From positions 1-64,000 of the forward strand of contig JAMLHK010000017.1 in NCBI GenBank assembly GCA_023957155.1: a stretch of 64,000 nt of DNA, given 5' to 3'. The notes beneath the pieces are model-generated. The model had not been told where the DNA came from. It searched no databases and saw only the letters and a program-made list of their open reading frames with translations. This DNA comes from Chitinophagaceae bacterium (lineage in GTDB: Bacteria; Bacteroidota; Bacteroidia; Chitinophagales; Chitinophagaceae). Both the position numbers and the translations under genes were made by a program. Positions 34,843-44,496 of this stretch are shown here, in pieces (position 1 is the first letter of the stretch; each line of letters begins with the position of its first letter).

Positions 34843-35703
34843 ATGATATTAAAAGAGAAATACACGCTGTCAAACGGGACAGATATCCCGAAATTGGGAC
34901 TTGGAACCTGGTTTATCAGCGATGAAACCGTAGCACAGGCAGTAAAAGATGCCGTGGAGATCGGGTACAGGCATATTGATACCGCACAGGCTTATGGCAA
35001 TGAAAGAGGTATCGGCGAGGGCATTAAGGCTTGTGGTGTAAAAAGAGAAGAACTATTTATAACCACAAAACTGGCTGCAGAAGTTAAATCGTATGAACAG
35101 GCGGTTGCTTCCATTGACAACTCATTAAAATTATTGGGAGTTGATTATATAGACCTGATGATCATCCACAGTCCGAAACCCTGGGCGGAATATGGCGAAG
35201 AAGACCGCCACTTTCACGGCAACAGGGAAGCATGGCAGGCTTTGGAAGATGCTTATAAAGCAGGAAAGCTGCGGGCCATCGGCGTATCAAATTTCCAGAA
35301 AACAGATATTGAAAATATAGTGGCAGGCGGTACAGTTAAGCCGATGGTAAACCAGATATTAGCCCATATCAGCAATACTCCGTTTGAACTGATAGGCTAT
35401 TGTGAGCAAAACAATATCCTTGTAGAAGCCTATTCGCCCATAGCACACGGAGAATTGATGAAGAATAAGGAAGTAGTAAAGATGGCAGAAAAATATGGTG
35501 TGAGCGTACCGCAATTAGCTATCCGCTATTGCCTTGAATTGGGATTGTTGCCATTACCCAAAACAGCTAATCCGAAAAATATGAAAAACAATGCGGATGT
35601 AGACTTTAAAATATCAGCAGATGATATGAAAATGCTGAAAAATATACAGCGAATAAAAGATTACGGCGAAGCAAGCAATTTTCCTGTTTTCTGGACGAAA
35701 TAA
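34843..35703 (+). CDS. Aldo/keto reductase
   Basis: A protein of 286 residues from ATG 34843 (an upstream in-frame TTG at 34801 lies within the previous gene). Family landmarks: LGLGTWFI, GYRHIDTAQAYGNERGIGEGIK (catalytic Asp and Tyr), LFITTKL (Lys), DLMIIHSPKPW (His), IGVSNFQ, and the NADPH-binding LPKTANPKNMKNN. It should reduce aldehydes or ketones with NAD(P)H. It belongs to the cupin-CMD-DUF2255-AKR operon. Confidence 0.93.
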   Translation: MILKEKYTLSNGTDIPKLGLGTWFISDETVAQAVKDAVEIGYRHIDTAQAYGNERGIGEGIKACGVKREELFITTKLAAEVKSYEQAVASIDNSLKLLGVDYIDLMIIHSPKPWAEYGEEDRHFHGNREAWQALEDAYKAGKLRAIGVSNFQKTDIENIVAGGTVKPMVNQILAHISNTPFELIGYCEQNNILVEAYSPIAHGELMKNKEVVKMAEKYGVSVPQLAIRYCLELGLLPLPKTANPKNMKNNADVDFKISADDMKMLKNIQRIKDYGEASNFPVFWTK

Positions 35704-35730
35704 TGCCCGGTAACTATTTGAAGTAGGTAA

Positions 35731-36623
35731 ATGAACAGCAAAACAAAAGGCATATTGGCGATTTTATGCGCCAATACTATTTTCGGGTTGAACATTCCTG
35801 TTACCAAAGCGTTGATTTCGGGATGGATGACACCAACCGGTTATACCCTGATCAGGATGCTCTTTGGGTCACTGGTGTTCTGGTTCATCGGCTTGTTGCG
35901 CAAATCCGAAAAGGTGACCTCAAAAGATATGCTGATCATGGCACTCGGAGGGTTTCTCGGCTTCGTGGCTACACAGTTCACCTTTGCGCTTGCCCTGCAA
36001 TATACCACGCCCGTAAATTTTGCCCTGATGATGGCACTCACACCTGTTATTGTTTTGGTGCTGTCGTTTCTGTTCCTGAAAGAAAAAATCGGGTGGAAAA
36101 AATTGTTGGGGATTTCGATGAGCGTTTCAGGGCTGCGCTGATCATCCTTTACGGCAGCAGTAGCGCACAAGGTAGAAATGACCTTTTGGGTATTGCAATA
36201 GCGCTTATTTGTGCGCTGTCCTATGCTGCCTATATGATGTTGACCCGAAATGTATCTGTAAAATACGGCCCGGTAACGGTTGTGAAATGGATGTTCCTCT
36301 TTGCTTTTCTCATCATTCTTCCTTTCGGGTCAGGCGGTGTATTTCAGCTACCGATCTTCGGAGCTGAAACAGAAATACCGGCTATCGGTTTATTGGTATT
36401 CTCACTGATTTTTTCAACGCTTATCGCCTTTTTCCTGATGCCTGTTGCATTAGGAAGACTGAAAGCCAGTACGGTCAGTATTTTTATGAACCTGCAACCT
36501 ATTGTGGCATCAGTAGTCGCTATTATTATAGGGCAGGATTTTTTCAGTTGGGATAAGGTGCTGGCAACATTGTTGGTCATCGGGGGGGTGTATATGGTTA
36601 CGCAAACAACTTCAAATAAATAA
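35731..36623 (+). pseudogene. EamA/DMT family transporter interrupted by a frameshift
   Basis: Together the two frames encode a full ten-helix EamA permease. The first (35731-36141) starts MNSKTKGILAILCANTIFGLNIPVTKAL and ends prematurely in SMSVSGLR. The second, in another frame, continues AALIILYGSSSAQGRNDLLGIAIALICALSYAAYMM to a stop at 36621-36623. The break is at the GGG near 36,131-36,136; one extra G would restore GAALII. Either a recent inactivating deletion or a sequencing error. Last gene of the redox operon. Confidence 0.85.
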
Positions 36624-36676
36624 ACACTACTAACGCTTTAAAAGCGTTTGGAATAAACCATCAAAAAAAGATTCCC

Positions 36677-36699
36677 GGAGAGCAGCGCCGCTCCTTTTT
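36677..36699 (+). terminator. Possible terminator after the EamA gene
   Basis: GGAGAGC-AGC-GCCGCTCC can form an imperfect GC-rich stem directly followed by TTTTT. It lies between converging genes (EamA and the minus-strand beta-barrel protein). Confidence 0.45.
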
Positions 36700-36705
36700 G
36701 TCATT

Positions 36706-37392
36706 TTAAAATCTAAAATTTACTCCGAATTGCCCATAAAAAGGAAGCAATGATTGTGACTTAAAATCCTGTTGCAGAGCTTTCCCAACTTTAAGAGTAA
36801 TATCTATTTTTTTCATAGAAAAGCCACCGTGCAATCCATAATAAAAATTGCCTCCGGTTGCAGGCTCATACCAGCCGTCCTGAACATTGTCGTAGATATT
36901 TTTTTTGTACCATTCGCTATGCTTAAAGTTTGTAACGATGGCTTTATCAAAACCAACTTCAGCCCCCCAAAACCAATTTTTGCGATAATAGCCAATTGTT
37001 CCGGTTAAATCACTTCCAAAATTGAAAAGTGTAACCGACTGATTGTGATAACGCCTTGCTATAGCATGAACCCTCCCTGAAAATTGCAAATGATTGAATG
37101 CAGCAATCCTAATTTGTGCACCTATCCTAACCTTAAAATCATCAACTGCTAACTGGCTTCCTGATGGCACAGAAAATTCGCCCCCAATCCATAAAGGAAG
37201 CCTTTTAACTGGTATTAAGCGATGATAGCCCAAACCAGCCGTCACGCCATATTCTGCTCCTATATTAGCATGTAACAGGTTTTTGTTTTGTTTAGACGTT
37301 TTTTCCCAGTTTATAACCTGTGCATCAGTTGAATTGTGAAACAATAAAAAAGCAATAACAATTACAGTAGATTTAAAAGTAGTAGCCTTCAT
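36706..37392 (-). CDS. Hypothetical outer-membrane beta-barrel protein
   Basis: A 228-residue protein with a signal peptide (TVIVIAFLLFHNSTDAQ) and alternating hydrophobic strands ending in an aromatic residue (YGQFGVNFRF), a typical outer-membrane barrel C-terminus. Segments such as LLHANIGAEYGVTAGLGYHRLI and NFYYGLHGGFSMKKIDITLKVGKAL fit small porin-like barrels. It starts 8 bases after the alpha/beta hydrolase gene and is probably co-transcribed with it. Function unknown. Confidence 0.65.
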   Translation of the reverse strand: MKATTFKSTVIVIAFLLFHNSTDAQVINWEKTSKQNKNLLHANIGAEYGVTAGLGYHRLIPVKRLPLWIGGEFSVPSGSQLAVDDFKVRIGAQIRIAAFNHLQFSGRVHAIARRYHNQSVTLFNFGSDLTGTIGYYRKNWFWGAEVGFDKAIVTNFKHSEWYKKNIYDNVQDGWYEPATGGNFYYGLHGGFSMKKIDITLKVGKALQQDFKSQSLLPFYGQFGVNFRF

Positions 37393-37400
37393 GTGTTTTG

Positions 37401-38435
37401 TTATAATGATTGTATATAAGAAATAATTTTAGGCTCCATCGTTGTTGTCCAGAAACCCAATTGGTCTAACATACCCGAATGACCAACCCCATGTGCTTTA
37501 AAAATTTCTTTGCTGGGATAAGCAGATGAAATTTTTTCTGCCCAATTATCGGGATAAGCTTTATTGTTAGAGCTATATATAAAAAGTGTTTTGGTAGAAA
37601 AATTATTGATACCAGCCGAAAAATCGGGCTTTATATCTTGTCCCAATTCATACGATACAGCATTTACAACGGCACCACTTCGAGACGCAACATATGATGG
37701 TGCATTATTGCCTAAATCAGAACCAACATCGCCAACTATTGTATTTACAGAACCAATCAAGCCTGCTTTGTAATCTAAAATATCGTGCTGGTCTTCTTTG
37801 CCAGTCATAAACTGGTCTATATAAGTGGCATCATTTAAGGTTTCTCCCCACAACTTGAACGACCTTGATTTGGAAATATAATCAATTACATCATTCCATT
37901 TTAAACCACCCGGTTCAGCTACAATTAAGCCATCAACATCGGTAGGATATTTACCACTATAGCCTGTAGCCAACATCGCCCCCCAGGACTGCCCTAATAG
38001 AATTACTTTTTGCGAGGTGGATGTTTTATAATAAGCTATCACGCCTCTTAATTCATCGTAAAATATTTTATTGATGGCATCGCTGCCCTGGGATTTATAC
38101 CAACTTTGGGGAAATCTTTGAGAGAGCCCGGCTCCTCTTTGGTCGTAAAAAACGACTCTATAACCTTTTGTTGCGAGGGTTTTGCAATTAAGCATGTAAC
38201 GGTAGTCACCGCCAGGCCCGCCATGAATACATATAATTAATGTGCTGTCTTCCGGCCCGAAAGCTTCGGAATGCAGCAACGAACCGTTAACTGAAATGGA
38301 AGATAGCGTAGAATCCTGAACAACTGTTTTAGGTACTAAGTTTCCAGGCGCATCAATATATCTTTCTTTACTACAGGAAAAGGAGAATACTGACAGGGTT
38401 ATGACGGTTAAATAAATTCTGAACAAATTTTTCAT
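37401..38435 (-). CDS. Alpha/beta hydrolase lipoprotein (proline iminopeptidase-like)
   Basis: A 344-residue lipoprotein (lipobox VFSFSC). It has the oxyanion motif IHGGPGGDYRY, then VVFYDQRGAGLSQRFP, the nucleophile elbow GQSWGAM and a C-terminal His in AHGVGHSGML, as in S33 proline iminopeptidases and related hydrolases. It probably acts in the periplasm on a peptide or ester. Fourth of five minus-strand genes with short spacings (8-74 bases) that form a likely operon downstream of an AraC-type gene. Confidence 0.88.
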   Translation of the reverse strand: MKNLFRIYLTVITLSVFSFSCSKERYIDAPGNLVPKTVVQDSTLSSISVNGSLLHSEAFGPEDSTLIICIHGGPGGDYRYMLNCKTLATKGYRVVFYDQRGAGLSQRFPQSWYKSQGSDAINKIFYDELRGVIAYYKTSTSQKVILLGQSWGAMLATGYSGKYPTDVDGLIVAEPGGLKWNDVIDYISKSRSFKLWGETLNDATYIDQFMTGKEDQHDILDYKAGLIGSVNTIVGDVGSDLGNNAPSYVASRSGAVVNAVSYELGQDIKPDFSAGINNFSTKTLFIYSSNNKAYPDNWAEKISSAYPSKEIFKAHGVGHSGMLDQLGFWTTTMEPKIISYIQSL

Positions 38436-38472
38436 GTTATGTATATTTTTATTTTATTATACCCAACTTGTT

Positions 38473-38859
38473 TTATTGAAAAGTATATGACATTGTAGAG
38501 TTGGGTGAGGTATATTCCTGAGACTTAACAACCGCATTGTTGACTAAAATTTCCAGCGTTACAGTTTGAGCAGGATTAACGAAATATCCAAGCGTTACAA
38601 CGTTATTTTTGTTTACAGTTTTAGTGATGGTTTTCGTGAATGGTAATGCAGGGTTATCAGCAGTAGTCTGCCCTCCGGTTTCATTATCATACGTTATTGA
38701 TACCAGATTGTTAGTTGTTGTGCTGCTAACTCGGTAGGTGATGCCTACCTGTTTAGGATAAGTATTATCAGTGCCTGAATCTGATTTTTTGCAAGAGGCT
38801 GTAAGTAAAATGATTAATCCAACAAAAAGAGATGTCTTAAGTAGTTTCATTTTTTTCAT
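38473..38859 (-). CDS. Small hypothetical lipoprotein
   Basis: A protein of 128 residues from ATG 38859 (a longer frame reaches 38937 but would place the signal peptide internally). The signal peptide LLKTSLFVGLIILLTASC gives a lipidated Cys. The mature part (YPKQVGITYRVSSTTTNNLVSITYDNETGG ... KTITKTVNKNNVVTLGYFVNPAQTVTLEILVNN) resembles a small beta-sandwich common in Bacteroidota lipoproteins. Function unknown. Confidence 0.7.
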   Translation of the reverse strand: MKKMKLLKTSLFVGLIILLTASCKKSDSGTDNTYPKQVGITYRVSSTTTNNLVSITYDNETGGQTTADNPALPFTKTITKTVNKNNVVTLGYFVNPAQTVTLEILVNNAVVKSQEYTSPNSTMSYTFQ

Positions 38860-38933
38860 TTTAGATATTTTATATAAAAGAGTAATTGATTTAAATTTAT
38901 TAGTTGCTTCAGTGTATTTAGCTGTATTCTTTA

Positions 38934-39365
38934 TCAAACTGAATAATCACTCTTCGGCCAGCACCAAGCTTTCCATACAATAATTGATGTAATAATGCTT
39001 TCTAAAAATGACAGTATCACATAAAATATTCTCCATTCAGTAAAAGATGAAACTCCCACAAACAAAGTGAACAGCGTTAGAAATATGCCAATTGAAATAT
39101 TTAAAACTCTATTCCATTTTGACTTCATCAAAAGTGAAAGAAAAATCATCAGTGAAGGAAGTGTCAAAACAATTGTTGCAAAAAGCAATTTATATGGCGT
39201 ATTCAGTATGTTTTGTCCGTTCAGGAGACCTGCAACTTTTTCCGGAACATATAATTCAAAATAGTCCCCATAGATATAAAGAAACATTACGGAAGCCCAA
39301 AGTGCAGACAGCACCAGTTTGATATTGATTTTGAAATCTTCGTATTGATATTTTTTACTTTCCAT
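38934..39365 (-). CDS. Hypothetical four-helix membrane protein
   Basis: A protein of 143 residues from ATG 39365 (39386 is the alternative). Four hydrophobic segments (LVLSALWASVMFLYIYG, LLFATIVLTLPSLMIFLSLLM, ISIGIFLTLFTLFVGV, IFYVILSFLESIITSIIVW) and the YFELYVPEKVAGLL motif are common in small Bacteroidota integral membrane proteins of unknown role. Its start overlaps the end of the DUF4386 gene by 11 bases. Confidence 0.7.
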   Translation of the reverse strand: MESKKYQYEDFKINIKLVLSALWASVMFLYIYGDYFELYVPEKVAGLLNGQNILNTPYKLLFATIVLTLPSLMIFLSLLMKSKWNRVLNISIGIFLTLFTLFVGVSSFTEWRIFYVILSFLESIITSIIVWKAWCWPKSDYSV

Positions 39366-40050
39366 TTTTCTTTTTTTGTAAACCAAAAATCAGCAGCCAA
39401 AAACATGTTCCGATTTCTGCAACTGCCGGCAGCATACTCATATATTTTCCTATACCGATTTGAGAGTAATTTTCAAGTAAAGTGTTGCCAGTAAAATTTA
39501 TTAAATAACCAATGCAGCCAAGCATCAATAAAACGCCTAAAATTTTCGGCATAAAGCCTGACCTGTAAACCAGCAACCCAAACGGGAAAAGCCAAAGACC
39601 CCAAAACACTGTTGTAAGCAAAATCCCATCATTATACTGATGGAGAGAAAACATTAGTTTGCTTTGTAAGTCTTCTATAGAAATATTTTGTAGTAAGAAT
39701 TCCTTTCCAGTGAGCGTTGATACCGCATATTTATGTTGCAAATTATTAAACGATAAAGGCACACTTAATAAAGCCAATATCACCATTGCTCTTGCGTGAG
39801 ACTCATTAACATTTTTTAAAAGCCTGTATAAGAAAACAGGTAAAAAGGTAAAGGCCACATAGCAAAGTACGCTGCTGTAAATACCAAGCCGGAATAATGA
39901 AGGTGAAGAAGTAATATTATTGAATGTCACCTTACTATTGTTCCAGTCAATAAGTTTTTGAGGAACATAGGCCAGGCTGAACATTCCTGTAATTATTACA
40001 ATCAGGTAAATAAAACCCGCAGTCCTTGCTATATTTTTATTTGTATTCAT
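39355..40050 (-). CDS. DUF4386 domain membrane protein
   Basis: A 231-residue, six-helix membrane protein. The start NKNIARTAGFIYLIVIITGMFSLAYVPQKLI and the internal SPSLFRLGIYSSVLCYVAFTFLPVFLYRLLK are typical of DUF4386. No biochemical role is established to my knowledge. It is the first gene of the minus-strand five-gene run and follows an AraC-type regulator by about 170 bases. Confidence 0.85.
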   Translation of the reverse strand: MNTNKNIARTAGFIYLIVIITGMFSLAYVPQKLIDWNNSKVTFNNITSSPSLFRLGIYSSVLCYVAFTFLPVFLYRLLKNVNESHARAMVILALLSVPLSFNNLQHKYAVSTLTGKEFLLQNISIEDLQSKLMFSLHQYNDGILLTTVFWGLWLFPFGLLVYRSGFMPKILGVLLMLGCIGYLINFTGNTLLENYSQIGIGKYMSMLPAVAEIGTCFWLLIFGLQKKKNGK

Positions 40051-40224
40051 GTTTCTTTTTCATAAAAAAGATCCAAAAAAAAGAAAGCAAAAATCACCCA
40101 ATAAGATCAATGCAAGGTCTCACTGGTTGCTGTAATACAAATAATTTGCCTATTACAAAGTGTTGATAATAAATATACTGTGAGCGTTGATACTCCTTAA
40201 GTGAGGATTGACACTATTGATATT

Positions 40225-41340
40225 TTATTGTCCTAAGCTGTTCTGATATTCGCTTGGTGTTTTTCCGGTATATTTTTTAAAATTCCGGTTAAACGAAGCT
40301 TTTGAATTGAAGCCGCAATCATAGGCAAGCGACATAAGGGTATATTGCTTGTTTTCGGGCATATTTAGAAGTCGGAAAAATTCCTGAATGCGCCGCTCAT
40401 TGATGATATCATAAAAATTTTTTTGCTCGTATTTGTTGATAACCTCGGATAATTTATTGGGATGGGTAGGAATAAGTTTTGCCAGTTCTGCCAGGGTCAG
40501 CTCTGGATTTAAAAAGGGCTTTTCACTTTCCAGAATTTTCAATAGCTTATTATGTATTTGCAAAGATTCGTCATCGCGCAGATTGGAATATTGGTATTTC
40601 ACCTGGCGGGATAGTGTATCGGGATTTTTTTCATCATTTATTAAATCCACAGCGGGGATGGAAGCTGCTTTTGACCCGAAAACATTTACCTGTGTGATAC
40701 CGAAATAACCAAGCAAAATCACAAAGATGGTAGATGATATCGAAATTATTTTGTTCTCTTGCACGAACAGAACCACCAACCAAATTGTCAGCATTCCGAT
40801 TATCAGAAAAACCAGCCAGTTGAATTCAATCCTTTCTGTATTCGAAAACTCATTTTTGATATTTCTACGGTATTTAAATAACATCCCGAGCGACAAAAAG
40901 CAATAAACAATACCAGAGATATAAATTACCGCTATTCTTAGTAAATTTTCAAATTCATAATCTGCCCCTTCTGATTGGATAACAGCCAGTTTTTTAGAAT
41001 GGCTTAAAAAGAAAAAATTGGTATAGATCAGGAAGATAACAGCAGCAGGCACGAAATGCCAAAGCTCCCGCCATTGAAACTGAATGTTGTGGGTTTGATA
41101 CTTGGTATATAAATATAAAAATATGGTGACTATTATTGGACTGGGAAAGACAAGAACAAATAAGTCTGGGCAAGTTAAATACAATCCCGTTTCTACTAAA
41201 AATGTATGGAAAATAGTTTGAGCGGCAAAAAATAATAGTCCGGCAAGAATAAAATCATTAGTATACTTTCTTTTTTTCGTTAACAGGATTGCTATCAGAA
41301 ATAATGCAATCGAAATGCCAGTGACAAAAAAATAACTCAT
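40225..41340 (-). CDS. AraC-type regulator with N-terminal membrane domain
   Basis: A protein of 371 residues from ATG 41340 (the frame extends to 41433 but would add 31 residues of poor signal). About seven hydrophobic helices in the first 235 residues (SYFFVTGISIALFLIAILL, FILAGLLFFAAQTIFHTFL, ISISSTIFVILLGYFGI) precede an AraC HTH_18 domain at about 275-368 (LTLAELAKLIPTHPNKLSEVINKY, SLAYDCGFNSKASFNRNFKKYTGKTPSEY). Such membrane-AraC fusions are frequent in Bacteroidota. It may control the DUF4386-hydrolase operon behind it. Confidence 0.88.
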   Translation of the reverse strand: MSYFFVTGISIALFLIAILLTKKRKYTNDFILAGLLFFAAQTIFHTFLVETGLYLTCPDLFVLVFPSPIIVTIFLYLYTKYQTHNIQFQWRELWHFVPAAVIFLIYTNFFFLSHSKKLAVIQSEGADYEFENLLRIAVIYISGIVYCFLSLGMLFKYRRNIKNEFSNTERIEFNWLVFLIIGMLTIWLVVLFVQENKIISISSTIFVILLGYFGITQVNVFGSKAASIPAVDLINDEKNPDTLSRQVKYQYSNLRDDESLQIHNKLLKILESEKPFLNPELTLAELAKLIPTHPNKLSEVINKYEQKNFYDIINERRIQEFFRLLNMPENKQYTLMSLAYDCGFNSKASFNRNFKKYTGKTPSEYQNSLGQ

Positions 41341-41382
41341 AAACCAATATGCTGGTAGAAAAACAAATATACAGGGAGGATA

Positions 41383-41505
41383 TTGAAAATCTCTAATATT
41401 ATTAAAATTGAAAAGGGTCAAATCAATGCACAAATGCCAACCATACTTGAACTTGCTAAAGGTTTAGGCATTCACCCAAAAAAGCTGCTGGATTTTGAGG
41501 ATTGA
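41383..41505 (+). pseudogene. XRE-type HTH regulator, C-terminal remnant
   Basis: A short frame without start encodes KISNIIKIEKGQINAQMPTILELAKGLGIHPKKLLDFED followed by TGA, the recognition-helix-to-C-terminus part of an XRE/HTH_3 regulator (ISxxExGxxxPxxxTLxxLAxALGI...LF). The N-terminal helices are missing; an in-frame stop lies at 41356. It overlaps the upstream region of the AraC-type gene and is probably debris of an earlier gene. Confidence 0.65.
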
Positions 41506-41830
41506 ATTTTTATTGTAAAAGGGTAACTATTGGCAAGTATTCTTGTCTATACAGTAATTTATTCCATTCGCTATCCTGAGATAAAATCAATAGAGCACTC
41601 TATATTCAGCAATAGGCCTAATGGGTAACCGGAGTTTTCAATAATTGCCAATTTCGGTTTAGTTCATTCAAGATACAAGTTAGATCCGGTCATATTGTTA
41701 CACAAAAGAACATAAGGTGTAACGGAAACGGACATGCACAGCATCGTTATAAAAGATATATAATTGATTATTAACTACTTGTCATATTGGCATAGTATGT
41801 GGCTGAAGTCGTCAGAGAATTTGAATATAT
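41506..41830. other. Intergenic region with nothing recognised
   Basis: About 325 AT-rich bases between the XRE remnant and the ABC permease gene. I see no supported gene, RNA, strong hairpin or repeat. Confidence 0.6.
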
Positions 41831-44230
41831 ATGTTTAAAAATTATTTCAAGGTAGCTTTCAGGGTGTTTAACAGGAACCGACTGATCACGTTTATTAATG
41901 TTTTTGGACTTGGTTTAGCTATGACCGTGGGAATGATGGTAATGATCAGGATGCAGGAGGATATGTCGTACGATAATTTTCACCCGCAATCCGGGAGCAT
42001 TTTAAGGATCATCAGTGCTTATCACAAAAAATCCGGGGAGCAGTGGCGAATGGCTACAACTTCTTTGCCGCTCAGACAACAAATCGAAGGTAATTTTAAA
42101 AACGTTGAGGCGGTAGTGAATGTCTATCCCGCATTGAGTGGCAAAATAAAAGTGGGCGGTAAAGAATTTTACCTGAACGGAGCTTTCACAGAGCCTTCTT
42201 TTTTCGACATATTTGGATTTACATTTCACTCCGGCAATCCCTCAACAGCGCTAAAAGAACCCAATACCATAGTCATATCCCAAACGGCTGCAAAAAAATA
42301 TTTTGGAAATGAAAATCCACTTGGAAAATTACTTATGCTTGAGACCGGGGAGAATTTTATAGTTACAGGAGTACTGAACGCCCCACCCTCTAAAACTCAT
42401 TTTAATTATGAGGCATTTGCCTCCTGGGCCAGCGTAAAGCAGATGGAAGACAGAAAGACACTGGCTGTGAAATCCCCAGACTGGTTTGCTTTGAATGCAG
42501 CATATACTTTTGTAAAAACCACCCCTCATGGAAACAGGAGCGGGATGGATCTGCAGCTTAAAGATCTTGCCACTACATTAAATAAAAACAATACTGACGG
42601 TGAGGTTACATTTACTGCCCAGGAGTTTGATAAGATCAGTCCATCGGGTGAGATGTTAGGAAATGAAATGAACGGTGTGAGCCCCTGGGGGAAGATTATT
42701 GCTGAAATAATAATTGCCGCTGTCATTTTGCTGGCAGCCTGTTTCAATTATACCAATCTTACTGTTGCCAGGGCGCTGAGCCGGGCTAAAGAAGTAGGGA
42801 TCAGGAAGATCGCCGGCGCAAGGCGTGTGCATGTTTTTGTTCAATACGTTATTGAAGCAATACTGTTATCAATGTTAGCACTTTGCCTTGCATGGATATT
42901 TTTGTCCCTGATCATAAGGTATGCTCCTTTCAATGATGAATATGAATTTATTCCTTCCGCTTTCCGGTATAATAGTCCGTTTGTGATGTACACAATTGCC
43001 TTTGGATTATTTGCTGGCTTGCTTGCGGGTATTGCACCGGCATGGATGCTTTCTGCATTTACACCTTTGCGGGTAATGAAAAACCTGACCACAGCAAAGA
43101 TCATGGGTAAAATAAGTATTCAGAAAGCGCTGATCGTTTTTCAATACAGTCTTTCGCTTTTTATTATAATTTTTCTGCTGACTTTCTACCGGCAGTTTTC
43201 TTTTATGGGTAAAGCTGACAGGGGCTTTGCTAAAGATAATATTATGGTTGTACCCTTGAATGGTTTAAAGGCTGAACGCGTTATCCGGGAAATCAACAGC
43301 ATTGCTGGTATACATTCCTCCGGTGCAATGTCTGCCGAAATCTCGAAAAAATTCAGTGGAATGAGCATGCCGGCATGGACAGACGACCCTCAAAAGGCAT
43401 TAAAACTGCAATACTATTTTGCTGATCCCGGCATCATTCCTACCATGCAATTAAAAGTACTGGCAGGCAATAATTTCCCGGTAAGCGCCACACGACCTGC
43501 AATTGAAAATATTCTTATCAATGAGCAGGCTGCTATTGGCCTGGGGTTTAAAGATTATGAAAAAGCCATCGGCCAGCTTATAAGAATAAACGACACCACC
43601 CAAATGCGGATTACCGGTATTCTGAAAAACTTTAATTATGAAAACCCCGGCCTGCCTGTATTCCCGCTTGCATTCAGGACGTTGCAGGATGCATATAATT
43701 TTGTATACATTTCAATTGAAAATAATGCAGACAGGCGGGCGATTGCCCTGAAAGTAGCTTCAACATTGCAAACATCTCTGCATGGCACTCCTATACTGAC
43801 CTCCTGGCTTGATGAAGATCTGAAACGTGCTAATGATCAAACAGCAACAATATCGCTGTTGGGCTATATTGCTTTTATTGCAACAGCCATCGCTACGCTG
43901 GGCCTGCTGGGCCTGGTTACTTATACGGTACAGGTAAAACGTAAAGAAATCAGCATACGGAAAATCATCGGAGCAACTGAAAAGCAACTTGTAAGCATGT
44001 TATCCGGAAGGTTTATAAAACTGATTTTTATTGCCGGCTTTATTGCTGTTCCGATTGGTTTTATGGCCGGGCATCTTTTCCTCCAAAACTTTGTGGAAAG
44101 AACTACTGACAGCTTGCTCTCAGCATTCCTGTGTTTTGCTTTTTTGCTTTGCATTGGGTTAACCACAATTGTTTCCCAAACCTTAAGGGCAGCAACAACA
44201 AATCCCGTAAAGGAGTTGCACACTGAATAG
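41831..44230 (+). CDS. ABC transporter permease, MacB/FtsX type
   Basis: A 799-residue permease with two MacB periplasmic-core plus FtsX units. The first membrane helix is near 20-40 (LITFINVFGLGLAMTVGMMVMI), MacB_PCD is at about 50-245, FtsX helices at about 285-420 (EIIIAAVILLAACFNYTNLTVARALSRAKEVGIRKIAGARR), then a second core and C-terminal FtsX (LGYIAFIATAIATLGLLGLVTYTVQVKRKEISIRKIIGAT). No ATPase gene is adjacent. The family exports peptides, lipids or macrolides, or acts in signalling; this orphan's substrate is unknown. Confidence 0.92.
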   Translation: MFKNYFKVAFRVFNRNRLITFINVFGLGLAMTVGMMVMIRMQEDMSYDNFHPQSGSILRIISAYHKKSGEQWRMATTSLPLRQQIEGNFKNVEAVVNVYPALSGKIKVGGKEFYLNGAFTEPSFFDIFGFTFHSGNPSTALKEPNTIVISQTAAKKYFGNENPLGKLLMLETGENFIVTGVLNAPPSKTHFNYEAFASWASVKQMEDRKTLAVKSPDWFALNAAYTFVKTTPHGNRSGMDLQLKDLATTLNKNNTDGEVTFTAQEFDKISPSGEMLGNEMNGVSPWGKIIAEIIIAAVILLAACFNYTNLTVARALSRAKEVGIRKIAGARRVHVFVQYVIEAILLSMLALCLAWIFLSLIIRYAPFNDEYEFIPSAFRYNSPFVMYTIAFGLFAGLLAGIAPAWMLSAFTPLRVMKNLTTAKIMGKISIQKALIVFQYSLSLFIIIFLLTFYRQFSFMGKADRGFAKDNIMVVPLNGLKAERVIREINSIAGIHSSGAMSAEISKKFSGMSMPAWTDDPQKALKLQYYFADPGIIPTMQLKVLAGNNFPVSATRPAIENILINEQAAIGLGFKDYEKAIGQLIRINDTTQMRITGILKNFNYENPGLPVFPLAFRTLQDAYNFVYISIENNADRRAIALKVASTLQTSLHGTPILTSWLDEDLKRANDQTATISLLGYIAFIATAIATLGLLGLVTYTVQVKRKEISIRKIIGATEKQLVSMLSGRFIKLIFIAGFIAVPIGFMAGHLFLQNFVERTTDSLLSAFLCFAFLLCIGLTTIVSQTLRAATTNPVKELHTE

Positions 44231-44467
44231 TAATAAGCAGTGTTGCACCATTTCGGAAACATTCGCATTACCCCATTATACAAAATCGGGGCTTAAGCCT
44301 ATACGTGTGAGTAGTAATTCCGTTTTGCTTTCATACGGTATTAATTTTTATTCGATAATTGTACCAATCCATTCTGTTTGATTTTTAATTCGGGAACAGC
44401 TACCAATTAGCTGAAAAAAAACAAATCACTTTTGAATTATCGGGTTTGGCAGATAAAATATTAATCG

Positions 44468-44483
44468 TAATATTGCAATATTA
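44468..44483. promoter_or_regulatory. Palindromic operator candidate upstream of arsR
   Basis: TAATATTGCAATATTA is a perfect 16-bp inverted repeat 13 bases before the arsR start codon. Position and symmetry fit an ArsR dimer site for autoregulation. Confidence 0.7.
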
Positions 44484-44496
44484 AAATATAATTAAA

